This document shows positions 1 to 8,200 of a DNA stretch of 8,810 nt, one piece after another; the stretch's first letter is position 1, and each line of letters starts with the position of its first letter. The stretch covers positions 1-8,810 of the forward strand of contig CAYTGJ010000176.1 in NCBI GenBank assembly GCA_964437245.1, given 5' to 3'. Under the pieces are notes generated by a model. That model was not told the origin of the DNA. It ran no database searches and saw only the letters and a list, made by a program, of their open reading frames with translations. A program made the translations under genes and the position numbers. Source of the stretch: JANYCO01 sp964437245. GTDB lineage: Bacteria > Bacteroidota > Bacteroidia > Cytophagales > Cytophagaceae.

Positions 1-281
1 AGTAATGTATAATCCAACACGGATTTTAAAAACCTGGCCAGGTAAACAATGGCAATATATACCAGGATAAAAATCAATACAAACGACAGGAAAGGCAGCA
101 GTCCGTGATTGGAAACATATTTGCTTAACAAACGCATTCCGGTATCCATCAATTTAAAGGCTGCCAGAATGCTGATGATAAAAGCCAGAAAACTAATGAC
201 TGTCACCAGCAACCCATCTTTGTATCCTTTGTATGCTCCTATTCCCAGTAAAATTATAATAATAAAATCAATAATCACCAT
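1..281 (-). CDS. CvpA family membrane protein (N-terminal part, cut by window edge)
   Basis: The reading frame opens with MVIIDFIIII at the ATG at 281 and stays open to the window edge, giving 93 codons; the C-terminal part lies outside. The visible part has three hydrophobic segments, roughly residues 2-19, 24-42 and 61-83, so it is an inner-membrane protein. Between the first two is the glycine pattern LLGIGAYKGYKDGL (G13, G15, G19, G23), typical of the CvpA family. E. coli CvpA is needed for colicin V production and envelope robustness; the molecular role in Bacteroidota is not settled. The start lies 12 bases after the stop of the sigma-54 response regulator, so the two genes probably share a transcript. 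No strong Shine-Dalgarno sequence precedes the ATG, which is usual in Bacteroidota. The family call rests on the N-terminal half only. Confidence 0.75.
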   Translation of the reverse strand, partial: MVIIDFIIIILLGIGAYKGYKDGLLVTVISFLAFIISILAAFKLMDTGMRLLSKYVSNHGLLPFLSFVLIFILVYIAIVYLARFLKSVLDYTL

Positions 282-293
282 ATTCCAAACACA

Positions 294-1451
294 CTACTTC
301 GCATACATCTTAGCATCCTCCAGCGTAATCTTTTTATCACTCATAATAACCAGACGCTCTACCACATTTTTCAACTCCCGTATATTTCCGGACCACTGCA
401 GGGTTTGCAGATATTCCAATGCTTTGTCATCAATTACCTTTACGGCATTTCCATATTCGGAAGCAATCTCTTTCAGGAAATGTTCCACCAATACAGGAAT
501 ATCGTCCAGTCTTTCTTTGAGAGGAGGTACATGGATCAGAATGACTCCGAGCCGGTGGTACAGATCCTCACGGAACCTGTTTTCCTGGATCTCCTTTTGC
601 AGGTCTTTATTCGTAGCGGCCACGATACGGACATCTACTTTTATTTCCTTTTCTCCCCCTACCCTCATGATCTTATGTTCCTGGAGTGCTCTAAGCACCT
701 TGGCCTGTGCCGACAAACTCATATCTCCTATTTCGTCAAGAAAAAGAGTGCCTCCGTTGGCCTGTTCAAATTTACCGATCCGCTGCTTAATGGCCGACGT
801 AAACGCTCCTTTTTCATGACCGAACAATTCACTTTCGATCAGTTCACTTGGAATAGCAGCGCAATTTACCTCCACCAATGGTCCGGAGGCTCTGTTACTT
901 CTGGTATGCAGCCATTTGGCAACGAGTTCTTTTCCTGATCCGTTGGGACCGGTGATCATCACCCGTGCTTCAGTAGGGGCAACCTTTTCAATTGTTTTCT
1001 TTATTTTTTCAATCGCTTCGGAAGCGCCTAAAATATCGCTCGACTTCGCAATTTTTTTCTTGAGAACTTTGGTCTCCTGTACAAGATCGGATTTGTCCAG
1101 GGCATTACGCACTGTTAGCAATAATCTATTCAGGTCCGGTGGTTTTTGTATAAAATCGTATGCTCCTTTTTTGGTACACTCCACAGCGGTTTCAATGGTG
1201 CCATGGGCAGACACCATAATAAACTGCGGAGCCCCTTTTTCCATTTCCAGGGTTTTTTCAAGGACCACGATCCCATCCATTTTAGGCATCCGTATATCGC
1301 AAAGCACTACATCATAATCGTTCTTTCCCAACAACGCTAACCCCTCCTCTCCGTCTTTCGCTTCTTCCACTTCGTACTGTTCGTATTCCAGAATTTCACG
1401 AAGAGTGGAACGAATACTTTTTTCGTCGTCTATGATGAGAATTTTTGCCAT
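294..1451 (-). CDS. NtrC-type sigma-54 response regulator without DNA-binding domain
   Basis: A 385-residue two-component response regulator that should use ATP hydrolysis to remodel sigma-54 RNA polymerase. The receiver domain is residues 1-120, with acidic pocket D8/D9, phosphoacceptor D52 (in LCDIRMPKMDG) and conserved K103 (FIQKPP). The AAA+ domain is about residues 139-370: Walker A GPNGSGKE (168-175), sigma-54 contact loop GAFTSA (215-220, canonical GAFTGA), Walker B GGTLFLDEIGD (233-243), the arginine-finger region FREDLYHRL (293-301) and sensor II WSGNIREL (353-360). The protein stops at residue 385, about 25 residues after sensor II, where relatives normally carry a Fis-type helix-turn-helix. 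The start at 1451 (MAKILIIDDE) is chosen because the domain begins there; an upstream in-frame ATG at 1565 would extend the protein into the RNase P RNA gene. No partner histidine kinase is visible. cvpA follows after 12 bases. Confidence 0.92.
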   Translation of the reverse strand: MAKILIIDDEKSIRSTLREILEYEQYEVEEAKDGEEGLALLGKNDYDVVLCDIRMPKMDGIVVLEKTLEMEKGAPQFIMVSAHGTIETAVECTKKGAYDFIQKPPDLNRLLLTVRNALDKSDLVQETKVLKKKIAKSSDILGASEAIEKIKKTIEKVAPTEARVMITGPNGSGKELVAKWLHTRSNRASGPLVEVNCAAIPSELIESELFGHEKGAFTSAIKQRIGKFEQANGGTLFLDEIGDMSLSAQAKVLRALQEHKIMRVGGEKEIKVDVRIVAATNKDLQKEIQENRFREDLYHRLGVILIHVPPLKERLDDIPVLVEHFLKEIASEYGNAVKVIDDKALEYLQTLQWSGNIRELKNVVERLVIMSDKKITLEDAKMYAK

Positions 1452-1508
1452 CTTATAAGATATTTCTTTATAGTGCGGTAAGATAAAAATATTTGTAGAA
1501 AATAAAAA

Positions 1509-1873
1509 AAGCAAGCCTGTAAGCCGGGTTCTGTTTTCCCGACAGAAGCCGGGAACTCTTATCATTTATCTGAGACATACGTCGCCGCATGCCTTTAACG
1601 ACCTACCCACCAACATCGGACGAGTAGCCCTACGTGCGTTGGCCTATTTGGTCTTTCAACCTGTAAGGTTTACCCCAATGATACGTCACCGCATCACGAG
1701 TGGGCTCTTACCCCACTTTTTCACCCTTATCCTGACAAGTCAGGACGGTCTAGCTTTCTGTGGCACTTTCTGTCCCCGGTTGCCCGGAGCCTTCCCGTTA
1801 AGAAGTACAGTACTCTGTGTTGCCCGGACTTTCCTACCCCCGCCAGAGCAGGGATCGATAAGACGGCTTGCTT
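1509..1873 (-). ncRNA. rnpB: RNase P RNA, bacterial type A
   Basis: The catalytic RNA of ribonuclease P, which removes 5' leaders from pre-tRNAs. Conserved blocks appear in the expected order on the minus strand. The CR-I block, with TAGGAAAGTCCGGGC and ACAGAG, lies at about 1840-1811. The CR-II/III block, with AGGGTGAAA and GGTAAGAGC, lies at about 1729-1698. CCAAATAGGCC is followed by GGTGGGTAGGTC near 1602-1612, in the region that in E. coli binds the tRNA CCA end. AGATAAATGAT is at 1571-1561, and the 3' block ACAGAACCCGGCTTACAGG at 1534-1516. Helix P1 closes the molecule: AAGCAAGCC at 1873-1865 pairs with GGCTTGCTT at 1517-1509. The 3' strand of P1 runs into a T-run (1510-1504 region), which may help end the transcript. 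The length of about 365 bases fits type A. Exact ends are inferred from P1 and the promoter. Confidence 0.96.
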
Positions 1874-1877
1874 GTTG

Positions 1878-1885
1878 CAAAGATA
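1878..1885 (-). promoter_or_regulatory. Bacteroidota -7 promoter element of rnpB
   Basis: The minus strand reads TATCTTTG, an exact match to the Bacteroidota -7 consensus TAnnTTTG. It lies 4-5 bases upstream of the P1-defined 5' end of the RNase P RNA, so predicted and structural 5' ends agree. I see no good TTTG -33 element at the usual spacing; the nearest TTTG is 28 bases upstream, which is too far. Confidence 0.65.
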
Positions 1886-1948
1886 GCGTGTTTTTTTGAT
1901 TTCCCGGTATCTTCAAAGAAGTCAGAGGAAAATTTTCAGGACAGCAAC

Positions 1949-2878
1949 TTATTTCAAACGCACCAGAGTAGCTCCATAGCCAAACTTTTCTTTTTGCGCA
2001 TCCTGAAAGAATTTTATTGTTTTGTTATTGCTGAGTATTTTATGTATTTCCTTTTTCAGTACTCCGTTTCCTACTCCATGAATGAAAACAATTTCATCCA
2101 TTCCCGTTGCCAGTGCATTTTCAAGATTTTTTTCAAACTCATTCAATTGAAGGGCGAGCATAGCGCTATTACTCATCCCCACAGGATTCTCCGTCAGTTT
2201 TTCTATATGCAGGTCTACCTCCCTGGAAGGTTTGGCAATAGAAACTACTTCTACAGACTTTCCCTTTTCCTGTATAGTTTCTTCCAGCATTTTTGCGTCG
2301 ATCCGTACAGCATCCTGGTCCAGTCTGAACAGGAAAGATTCTTTATGAATGACAGGAGCTAGTTTACGGCTTTTAAAAAAAGTGGCCGAACGGAATTTTA
2401 TTTTCTTCAGTAAGGGTGTACGGAAAGCAGAAACTCCATACCGGAAAAACATCAACTGGATCACGTAATCAGGCCAGCGATCAAATTCTTTTATATTTAC
2501 TTCAGATAATTTCACATACGATTCTTTTTCTACAAAACCGGAAAAGACGCCTTTGTAACTATTTTCCTTTTCCTCTCCTATCACAAAACTGGTTTTGTAA
2601 CCTGTATCGTTGATCAGATTCATTTCATAGGTCTGATCATTGAATTGTGTAAAAGCAATATAGATCCCATTCCATTTATCCGGTTCGGATACGGTTTCAT
2701 CTTCCTGATCTGCCACCAGATTTTTTTCCTCCGATGCTACAATCACTAATTCTGTTCTAAGGGCCGGGATCCTGAATCCATCTTCAATTTCCACCTCCAC
2801 CTGTTTGGCATCTATAATATTTACGATACGTCCTTCCTCTTTCCCATGTAGCATTCGTACTTTATCGCCAATTTTCAT
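1949..2878 (-). CDS. DUF2027-Smr domain protein
   Basis: A 309-residue protein, probably cytoplasmic since no signal peptide or membrane segment is seen. Residues 1-50 (MKIGDKVRML ... RTELVIV) look like a small beta-barrel, KOW/Tudor-like module. Residues about 70-215 form the Bacteroidota-type DUF2027 middle region, rich in predicted beta strands. The C-terminal Smr domain is residues about 219-309, with VDLHIE (221-226, counterpart of the LDLHG motif), HGVGNG (267-272, counterpart of HGxGxG) and GYGAT (300-304). Smr domains occur at the C-terminus of MutS2 and alone; several bind or cleave branched DNA or RNA, but the activity of the DUF2027 fusions is not established. There is no MutS ATPase here. 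The start is the first ATG, immediately followed by the conserved MKIGDKV motif. It lies 54 bases downstream of the DUF2279 gene and may be co-transcribed with it. rnpB follows under its own promoter. Confidence 0.88.
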   Translation of the reverse strand: MKIGDKVRMLHGKEEGRIVNIIDAKQVEVEIEDGFRIPALRTELVIVASEEKNLVADQEDETVSEPDKWNGIYIAFTQFNDQTYEMNLINDTGYKTSFVIGEEKENSYKGVFSGFVEKESYVKLSEVNIKEFDRWPDYVIQLMFFRYGVSAFRTPLLKKIKFRSATFFKSRKLAPVIHKESFLFRLDQDAVRIDAKMLEETIQEKGKSVEVVSIAKPSREVDLHIEKLTENPVGMSNSAMLALQLNEFEKNLENALATGMDEIVFIHGVGNGVLKKEIHKILSNNKTIKFFQDAQKEKFGYGATLVRLK

Positions 2879-2932
2879 ATGATTTCTTTTTCCGTTTTTG
2901 TTTTAAAATTAAAGAATATTCTCTGCCACTTC

Positions 2933-3877
2933 CTAGAAGTAGAGAGGATGAAATTTTACTCCGTGTTTATTAAACTCTATCGCAGGAGCCGGCAAATGTA
3001 CCATATTAAGCGTATAAAACACCTTTTTCAGGAAACCACTTTTGGTTTTGATCTTAGTGAGATCCAGGTCTACCGATAAATAATATTGCCTGTAAGGATC
3101 AAATCCCGCCATCAGATTATCCTGCCGCTCTGCATATATAAAATCCTGCGCTCCATAACCCAATGCGAGATTTAACCATTTGGGAAAAGAGGTTTCTTTT
3201 TTCATGAAAGAAGAGAGATTCGCACAAAGCCAATAGGTCTGTCCATTGTAGTCTTTGAGTAATTGTTCTGATAAATTCCCACCCAAAGCATCCGGACGGA
3301 TGGAAGCATAGACTGTCTGATGAAAAGAATACTTCATATGAATCCTCAGCTCCTTCCACAAAAGATATTGTCCCATCACGAGAAGCGAACCGGTAGTATT
3401 GGCCGCCAGGTCTCCCCAGGAAGCACCATACTCTACCGATAATCCATCAAATATCTCAATGGGAGTTTGCAAAATAATTCCGGTGAGGCTTCCGTATATA
3501 ATGGCTTTCTTTTCCGGAACGCCCGACCATTTCAAAAGGTCAACTCCTAAACGGCTTTCCTGAAACGCAGTCATGGCATGTCCTGCTTTATCCATCTGCA
3601 TCCATTGATTGTTATCATTAAAAAAATGGAACGATGTTCTGGGGTAATTTTTATACCACAGTTCATTTAATCCTATCCAGGTAGCGGTGTAAGCTACTCC
3701 TACAGTAGCCATCATAGGAATAAATCTTTTTTTAATAATTGTGGAAGAATCTTTCTGAGCATACACCGGTCTTCCGGCAGACAATAGTATCAACAACATC
3801 CACAATACTATTTTACAGACCCTCGTCTCCACTCCCACAACCGCCGTTGTATTTACCTCCTTTAACAATAACATCAT
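2933..3877 (-). CDS. DUF2279 (YfiM-like) envelope protein
   Basis: A 314-residue protein of unknown function. A hydrophobic stretch at residues 22-36 (KIVLWMLLILLSAG) followed by PVYA-QK looks like a signal peptide cleaved after A40, so the mature protein is probably periplasmic or membrane-associated. There is no cysteine at the cleavage site, so it is not an obvious lipoprotein. The DUF2279 core is about residues 50-180, with WIGLNELWY (67-75), FFNDNNQW (85-92), DKAGHAMTAF (96-105), EIFDGLS (141-147) and GASWGDLAAN (151-160). The Asp, His and Gly of these motifs are the conserved family residues. The first of two adjacent ATGs (3877 and 3874) is taken as start. This gives a long 21-residue n-region, and an AAAGGAGGT sequence lies inside it at 3863-3855, so a later start such as GTG at 3838 cannot be fully excluded. 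It sits 87 bases downstream of the photolyase gene. Confidence 0.82.
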   Translation of the reverse strand: MMLLLKEVNTTAVVGVETRVCKIVLWMLLILLSAGRPVYAQKDSSTIIKKRFIPMMATVGVAYTATWIGLNELWYKNYPRTSFHFFNDNNQWMQMDKAGHAMTAFQESRLGVDLLKWSGVPEKKAIIYGSLTGIILQTPIEIFDGLSVEYGASWGDLAANTTGSLLVMGQYLLWKELRIHMKYSFHQTVYASIRPDALGGNLSEQLLKDYNGQTYWLCANLSSFMKKETSFPKWLNLALGYGAQDFIYAERQDNLMAGFDPYRQYYLSVDLDLTKIKTKSGFLKKVFYTLNMVHLPAPAIEFNKHGVKFHPLYF

Positions 3878-3964
3878 GAAGTTTAGTTAAACTATAGTGA
3901 CTTTTTTCTGCTACTTCTATATACCCATTTTACAAAGAAAGTAATCTAACTACTTTTATACAGG

Positions 3965-5278
3965 TCATTGGGCCAATACCAGAAAAGCCTGCTTCGCCCT
4001 GGCAATAGCGGATTTATGCTCGATCATGGGGGCAGGATACTCATCTGTACCATATTCAGGAACCCATTTTTTTATATAGATAAATTCCGGATCAAACTTT
4101 TGCTGCTGTGCTACAGGATTAAAGATCCTGAAATATGGTTGTGCATCCGCTCCGGTACCGGCGCACCATTGCCAGTTCCCGTTATTGGAGGCCAGATCAA
4201 AATCAAGCAACCGTTCTGCAAAATACGTTTCTCCCATTCTCCAGTCTATCAAAAGATGTTTCGTCAGAAAACTGGCGGTCACCATCCGCACTCGGTTGTG
4301 CATATGGCCAGTTGCATTCAGTTCTCTCATTCCCGCATCTACAAGAGGATATCCCGTTCTTCCTTCACTCCATTTCTGAAAATCTTCCTGATCTGTACGC
4401 CAGGCAACTTTATTGAATTTCCCATTAAATGGTTTCGTTACCACTTCCGGATAATGATAGAGTAATTGCATAAAAAACTCTCTCCATATCAGTTCACTTA
4501 GCCAAACCTCGTTAAGCTGGCGGGCTTTTACGGCTTTCTCACGGACAGAAATTGTACCGAAGCGAAAATGGATTCCCAATCTTGAAGTCCCTTCTATAAA
4601 AGGAAAGTCCCGCTGCTCATGGTATTTTTTGATGAGCCCTTGAGCAACCGACTCGGGTGGCAAAGGGATATCCGTTTGTTTAAACCCTATTTGTTCAAGA
4701 GAAGGAAACGGAAGCGGATTAATTCTTAAAAAACGATCGGAATATTTCTCTACGGGATAAGGCTTCAGATAAAAGGGCGTAAGTTTGGCCAGCCATTTAT
4801 TTTTATAGGGAGTATACACTTTATACGGATTCCCAGCATCGGTCAGTATTTCATCTTTTTCAAAAATCACCTGATCTTTGAAGGTATATAATTCAATTCC
4901 TTTGGATCCAAGAAATTCCTTTACAGCTGTATCCCTTGTGCGAGCATAAGGTTCGTAATCGTGATTCGTGTATACCGCCTGTACCTCATATTCCTCCATC
5001 AAAAGCCGGAAGGCTTCCACAGGAGTACCATGCTTGACGATCAGTGACGTACCCTGTGCACCCAATGCCGCATGGATTTTCTCAAGCTGTTTGTAAATAA
5101 AAGTTACCCTGGGATCCTGTTGATCGGAAAGCTCTTCCAGAATTTCCTTATCAAACACAAACAAAGAGAGTACAGAACCTTTTTCTTTCAACGCTCTATA
5201 TAATCCTGCATTATCTTGCAAGCGCAAATCTCTTCTAAACCAGAAAACAGTAATTTGCTTTTTTTTAATTTCCTCCAT
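3965..5278 (-). CDS. phrB: deoxyribodipyrimidine photolyase (class I CPD photolyase)
   Basis: A 437-residue flavoprotein that repairs UV-induced cyclobutane pyrimidine dimers by light-driven electron transfer from reduced FAD. The N-terminal Rossmann-like antenna domain (about 8-135) opens with ITVFWFRRDLRLQDN. The FAD-binding helical domain covers about 205-435. Counterparts of the E. coli residues are present: E262 and W265 in SELIWREFF (E. coli E274, W277), M332 in RVRMVTASF (M345), N365 in ASNNGNWQW (N378, near the flavin N5), and the tryptophan electron-transfer chain W293, W346 and W369 (W306, W359, W382). The asparagine at 365 favours a repair enzyme over a plant- or animal-type cryptochrome. 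The antenna cofactor cannot be told from sequence. The ATG immediately follows the tamB stop (TAGATG), which suggests translational coupling. The protein is slightly shorter than the E. coli enzyme (472 residues) but has all core motifs. Confidence 0.95.
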   Translation of the reverse strand: MEEIKKKQITVFWFRRDLRLQDNAGLYRALKEKGSVLSLFVFDKEILEELSDQQDPRVTFIYKQLEKIHAALGAQGTSLIVKHGTPVEAFRLLMEEYEVQAVYTNHDYEPYARTRDTAVKEFLGSKGIELYTFKDQVIFEKDEILTDAGNPYKVYTPYKNKWLAKLTPFYLKPYPVEKYSDRFLRINPLPFPSLEQIGFKQTDIPLPPESVAQGLIKKYHEQRDFPFIEGTSRLGIHFRFGTISVREKAVKARQLNEVWLSELIWREFFMQLLYHYPEVVTKPFNGKFNKVAWRTDQEDFQKWSEGRTGYPLVDAGMRELNATGHMHNRVRMVTASFLTKHLLIDWRMGETYFAERLLDFDLASNNGNWQWCAGTGADAQPYFRIFNPVAQQQKFDPEFIYIKKWVPEYGTDEYPAPMIEHKSAIARAKQAFLVLAQ

Positions 5279-8200
5279 CTATTGAACGGTATCGGTATTG
5301 AGTGTATCAGGTGGCGGAGGAACGACGAGTGTGTCTTCCAGAATCGTATCCATCGGAACACCTCTTTCAAAATTTTCCCGTTTCTTTTTTTTACCAAAAA
5401 GATCCCTTAAGTTATCAAAGCTCTGCACATGCATCAAACTTGTCCCCGCCGAGGTATTGGTAGTACCGGCAGAAGAGATCAGGATATTGTTATTGATCTT
5501 ATTAAACAGTTTGATCCGCAATTTTCCATCATTGGTCAGAAGGTATTCTACAGTCCATTCTCCGGCTATATTACTGACGTTGGCCTGCGTACTATTTTGA
5601 ACATTCTGAAAAGTTCCGTCCCTGGATATCCTCAATCGTCCATCCAGTGCGGTATAGGCAAATCTCAGATTAAACGTATTCAACGCATCTCTATCCATAT
5701 TTTTCAGATTCACATTGATCTCCAGATTCTGATCTGCCTGCGAGAGAAAATGACTGAGCTGAGCCGAAAGCAGTTCACTCACGGTAGAAGAACCTACCGA
5801 AGACACTCCGTTAAAATTACTGCTGGTAAAGCTCCGGAGCATGATCAGGCTAAACACCTGCCTGTTCAGTTCCTGTTCATCTGTTTTGATCCTGGTCTCA
5901 AATGCTGTAATCATATAAGCAAGCTCGGGATCGGATGGATAGCGCAGGATATCAATATCCATACTGATTTCCGGAGAAAGTAAATTTCCTTTTACTCCCA
6001 GGATCACATCCGTGGAATATAACCGTTGCATATCCGGTCTCTTGGTCAGAACAGAATCGGCAATAAGCGGTTTCAATGAAACCGGTTGATTGTACCGGGC
6101 CTTGATGTCCAGGACTCCCTGGTAAAGATCACCATTCCAGGAGATATTACTTCCTTTGCTAATACTGAACTCTTTGTTCACAATTCCTGCCATGGTAAAA
6201 TTATACCATCCTTCGGAAATCGTATAATGGCCGAACATAGACAGGTCACCTCTGCTATCGTAACGCAATTCCAGATGGCCTTCTCCGCGACCTCTTATAA
6301 TATCGCCCGAACGCTTATCAAAAATAATCTCCGTATACGCTTCCGGAGTAATCTCCATATTGAAATTCATCCGGAGAGAGGAATTACTGACACTGTCTTT
6401 TTTGACAACTTTTTTATTATCGACGACTTCTACAAAAGAGATGAAATCTTTTTGTGAAACTTCACCACTCCCTGTCAACGGAATATATATACGGGTATTC
6501 TTTTCTGTTTTGGCATCTACACGAATCTCCAGATCATTAAAAGGTCCGAAAATGCTGAAGGTCCCTGTAGCATAAGCGGTACCATAGAAAGGACTTTCTT
6601 CTTTTTCAGAGATATTCAATACATTAAAATTCTTATAATCTCCTTTTATATCCACCAGAAAATTCCGGAATCCGTCGTATGCAATTCCTCCGTTTATTTT
6701 CCCTTTATTCCCATTCATATCCGTCAGGGCCATATTTCTAAAACGTATCTGGTCTTCGGTAAAGTAAATCTTGTCGTTAAAGAGATAGGTACTTCCCAAA
6801 TAATCGATCTTGAATTTTCCTTTCTCCACATTTGCTTCTCCCTTCAAACGAAGGTCATCAAAGCTTCCTGAAATTTTCAAGCTACCATCTACCGATCCGG
6901 AAATATCACTCATGACTCCTTTCAGGATCGGAGAAATAAAGCCCAGGTCCGCCGAATTAAAATTGGCCAGAAGATTTATAATTTCTTTTTTATCCTCCTG
7001 AGGAGGCTTAATATTTCCGGCAATATTAATAGCTTTAAATTCATCACGCATCAGATCCATTTTGATATGAAGCTGCTTTTCTTCTTCCTGCCATTCTGCT
7101 CCTCCCACTATGTCTCCGAAAACAAAATCATCGATACTGAATGCCTTTACCGAAACATTGCCCGTCAAATCAAGTTCTTTATAAATATTCCGGACTTTTA
7201 CGAGTCCATCCAGCACTCCATTTAACTTATAATTCAGGATCGGATTGAGATTTTTAAGTCTGAAATTATCTACAACCAGAGAAGCTTGTTTTCCTTCGTC
7301 TGCCGAGAAGTTTCCTTCCAGCATTACGGCCTGTCGTTTGTTAAAGATCCGGAAATGATTAAAGGTAAGATCCGCTTTGCTGAAATCAATGCTGCTCGAA
7401 TCGGATAGTATCCAGCGTTCATCCAACACATCCATATAGGAATTGGCAAACGAAAGTCTTTTATTATTTTCTTCAATAAAGAGACTTCCATTCAGAGAGA
7501 GCCTGTTTGTATTACCTGTCTGAGCCAGGAACGAGGAGAAATCGATCTGATCCTGATTCCAGTAACCTTCAAAAACAAAACGTTCTGTTTTAAATGAATT
7601 TTTAAAATTCTGAACTCCGGAAGTAAGATAAGTCGTTGCCAGTACATTGGAACTATCTACCAGTTTGGAAAGAGAAAGATCAATAGTGTTTTTATAAAAT
7701 TCATTTCCCTGATAAAACAAACTGTCAATGCTGGAATATACAGAAAACCTTGCGGTGTTCCCAGAAGCGAACTCTCCGTTGACCAATGTATTCTGCGCGA
7801 TATAAATACCAGGATAATAAAGCTCCATGAGATGGTTGATGTTTTTCAGATTAATCGCAAAATCACTGACGTATCTCTTCCGGTTGGTTTTTTCTTTTTT
7901 AGAATAATACTCTCTCACCTGCGCTTTATCCTGATCGTAAAAAAGCTCAAATTCTTTGTATAAGGTACTTGCATCTGCAATCAGGGAAGTGATCTCAAAA
8001 TCGCCCTGTATAGTGGCGTCTACAATATCGGAAACCAGGTTGATGCTTCGCTGGCCATCATCTGCTCTTTCGGCTACAAGATCCAAGGACTTTACAGCAA
8101 TCTCTTTGTCTTTTGATACAATCTGGGTATTGCTAAAATTGGCAGTTCCTTCTATACTGTCAATATCTGTTCCTTTAAAATCTATTCTGAACTCCGAACT

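Noticed and set aside
405..938. Long plus-strand ORFs opposite the response regulator (also 109-819 and 916-1317)
   Set aside because: Antisense shadows of a well-supported gene with all expected motifs; the translations resemble no recognisable protein.
1452..1508. Possible -7 box TATTTTTA upstream of the response regulator
   Set aside because: It matches seven of eight consensus-length positions in an AT-rich stretch, but lacks the final G and any -33 element, so chance is likely.
1452..1565. N-terminal extension of the response regulator from the ATG at 1565 (423 residues)
   Set aside because: The extra 38 residues have no receiver-domain similarity and overlap the 3' end of the RNase P RNA; the domain starts naturally at MAKILIIDD (1451).
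1639..1899. Plus-strand ORF of 86 codons
   Set aside because: It is antisense to rnpB; the sequence is explained by the conserved RNA.
1911..1937. Small inverted repeats (CTTC-AAA-GAAG and GAAAATTTTC) after the Smr gene as a terminator
   Set aside because: Stems are short and AT-rich and no T-run follows on the minus strand; not a convincing intrinsic terminator.
3881..3892. Inverted repeat GTTTA-GT-TAAAC upstream of the DUF2279 gene
   Set aside because: Only five-base arms in an AT-rich gap, expected by chance; no T-run or promoter box aligned with it.
3968..4465. Plus-strand ORF of 165 codons opposite the photolyase
   Set aside because: Antisense shadow of conserved photolyase motifs; no independent coding signal seen.
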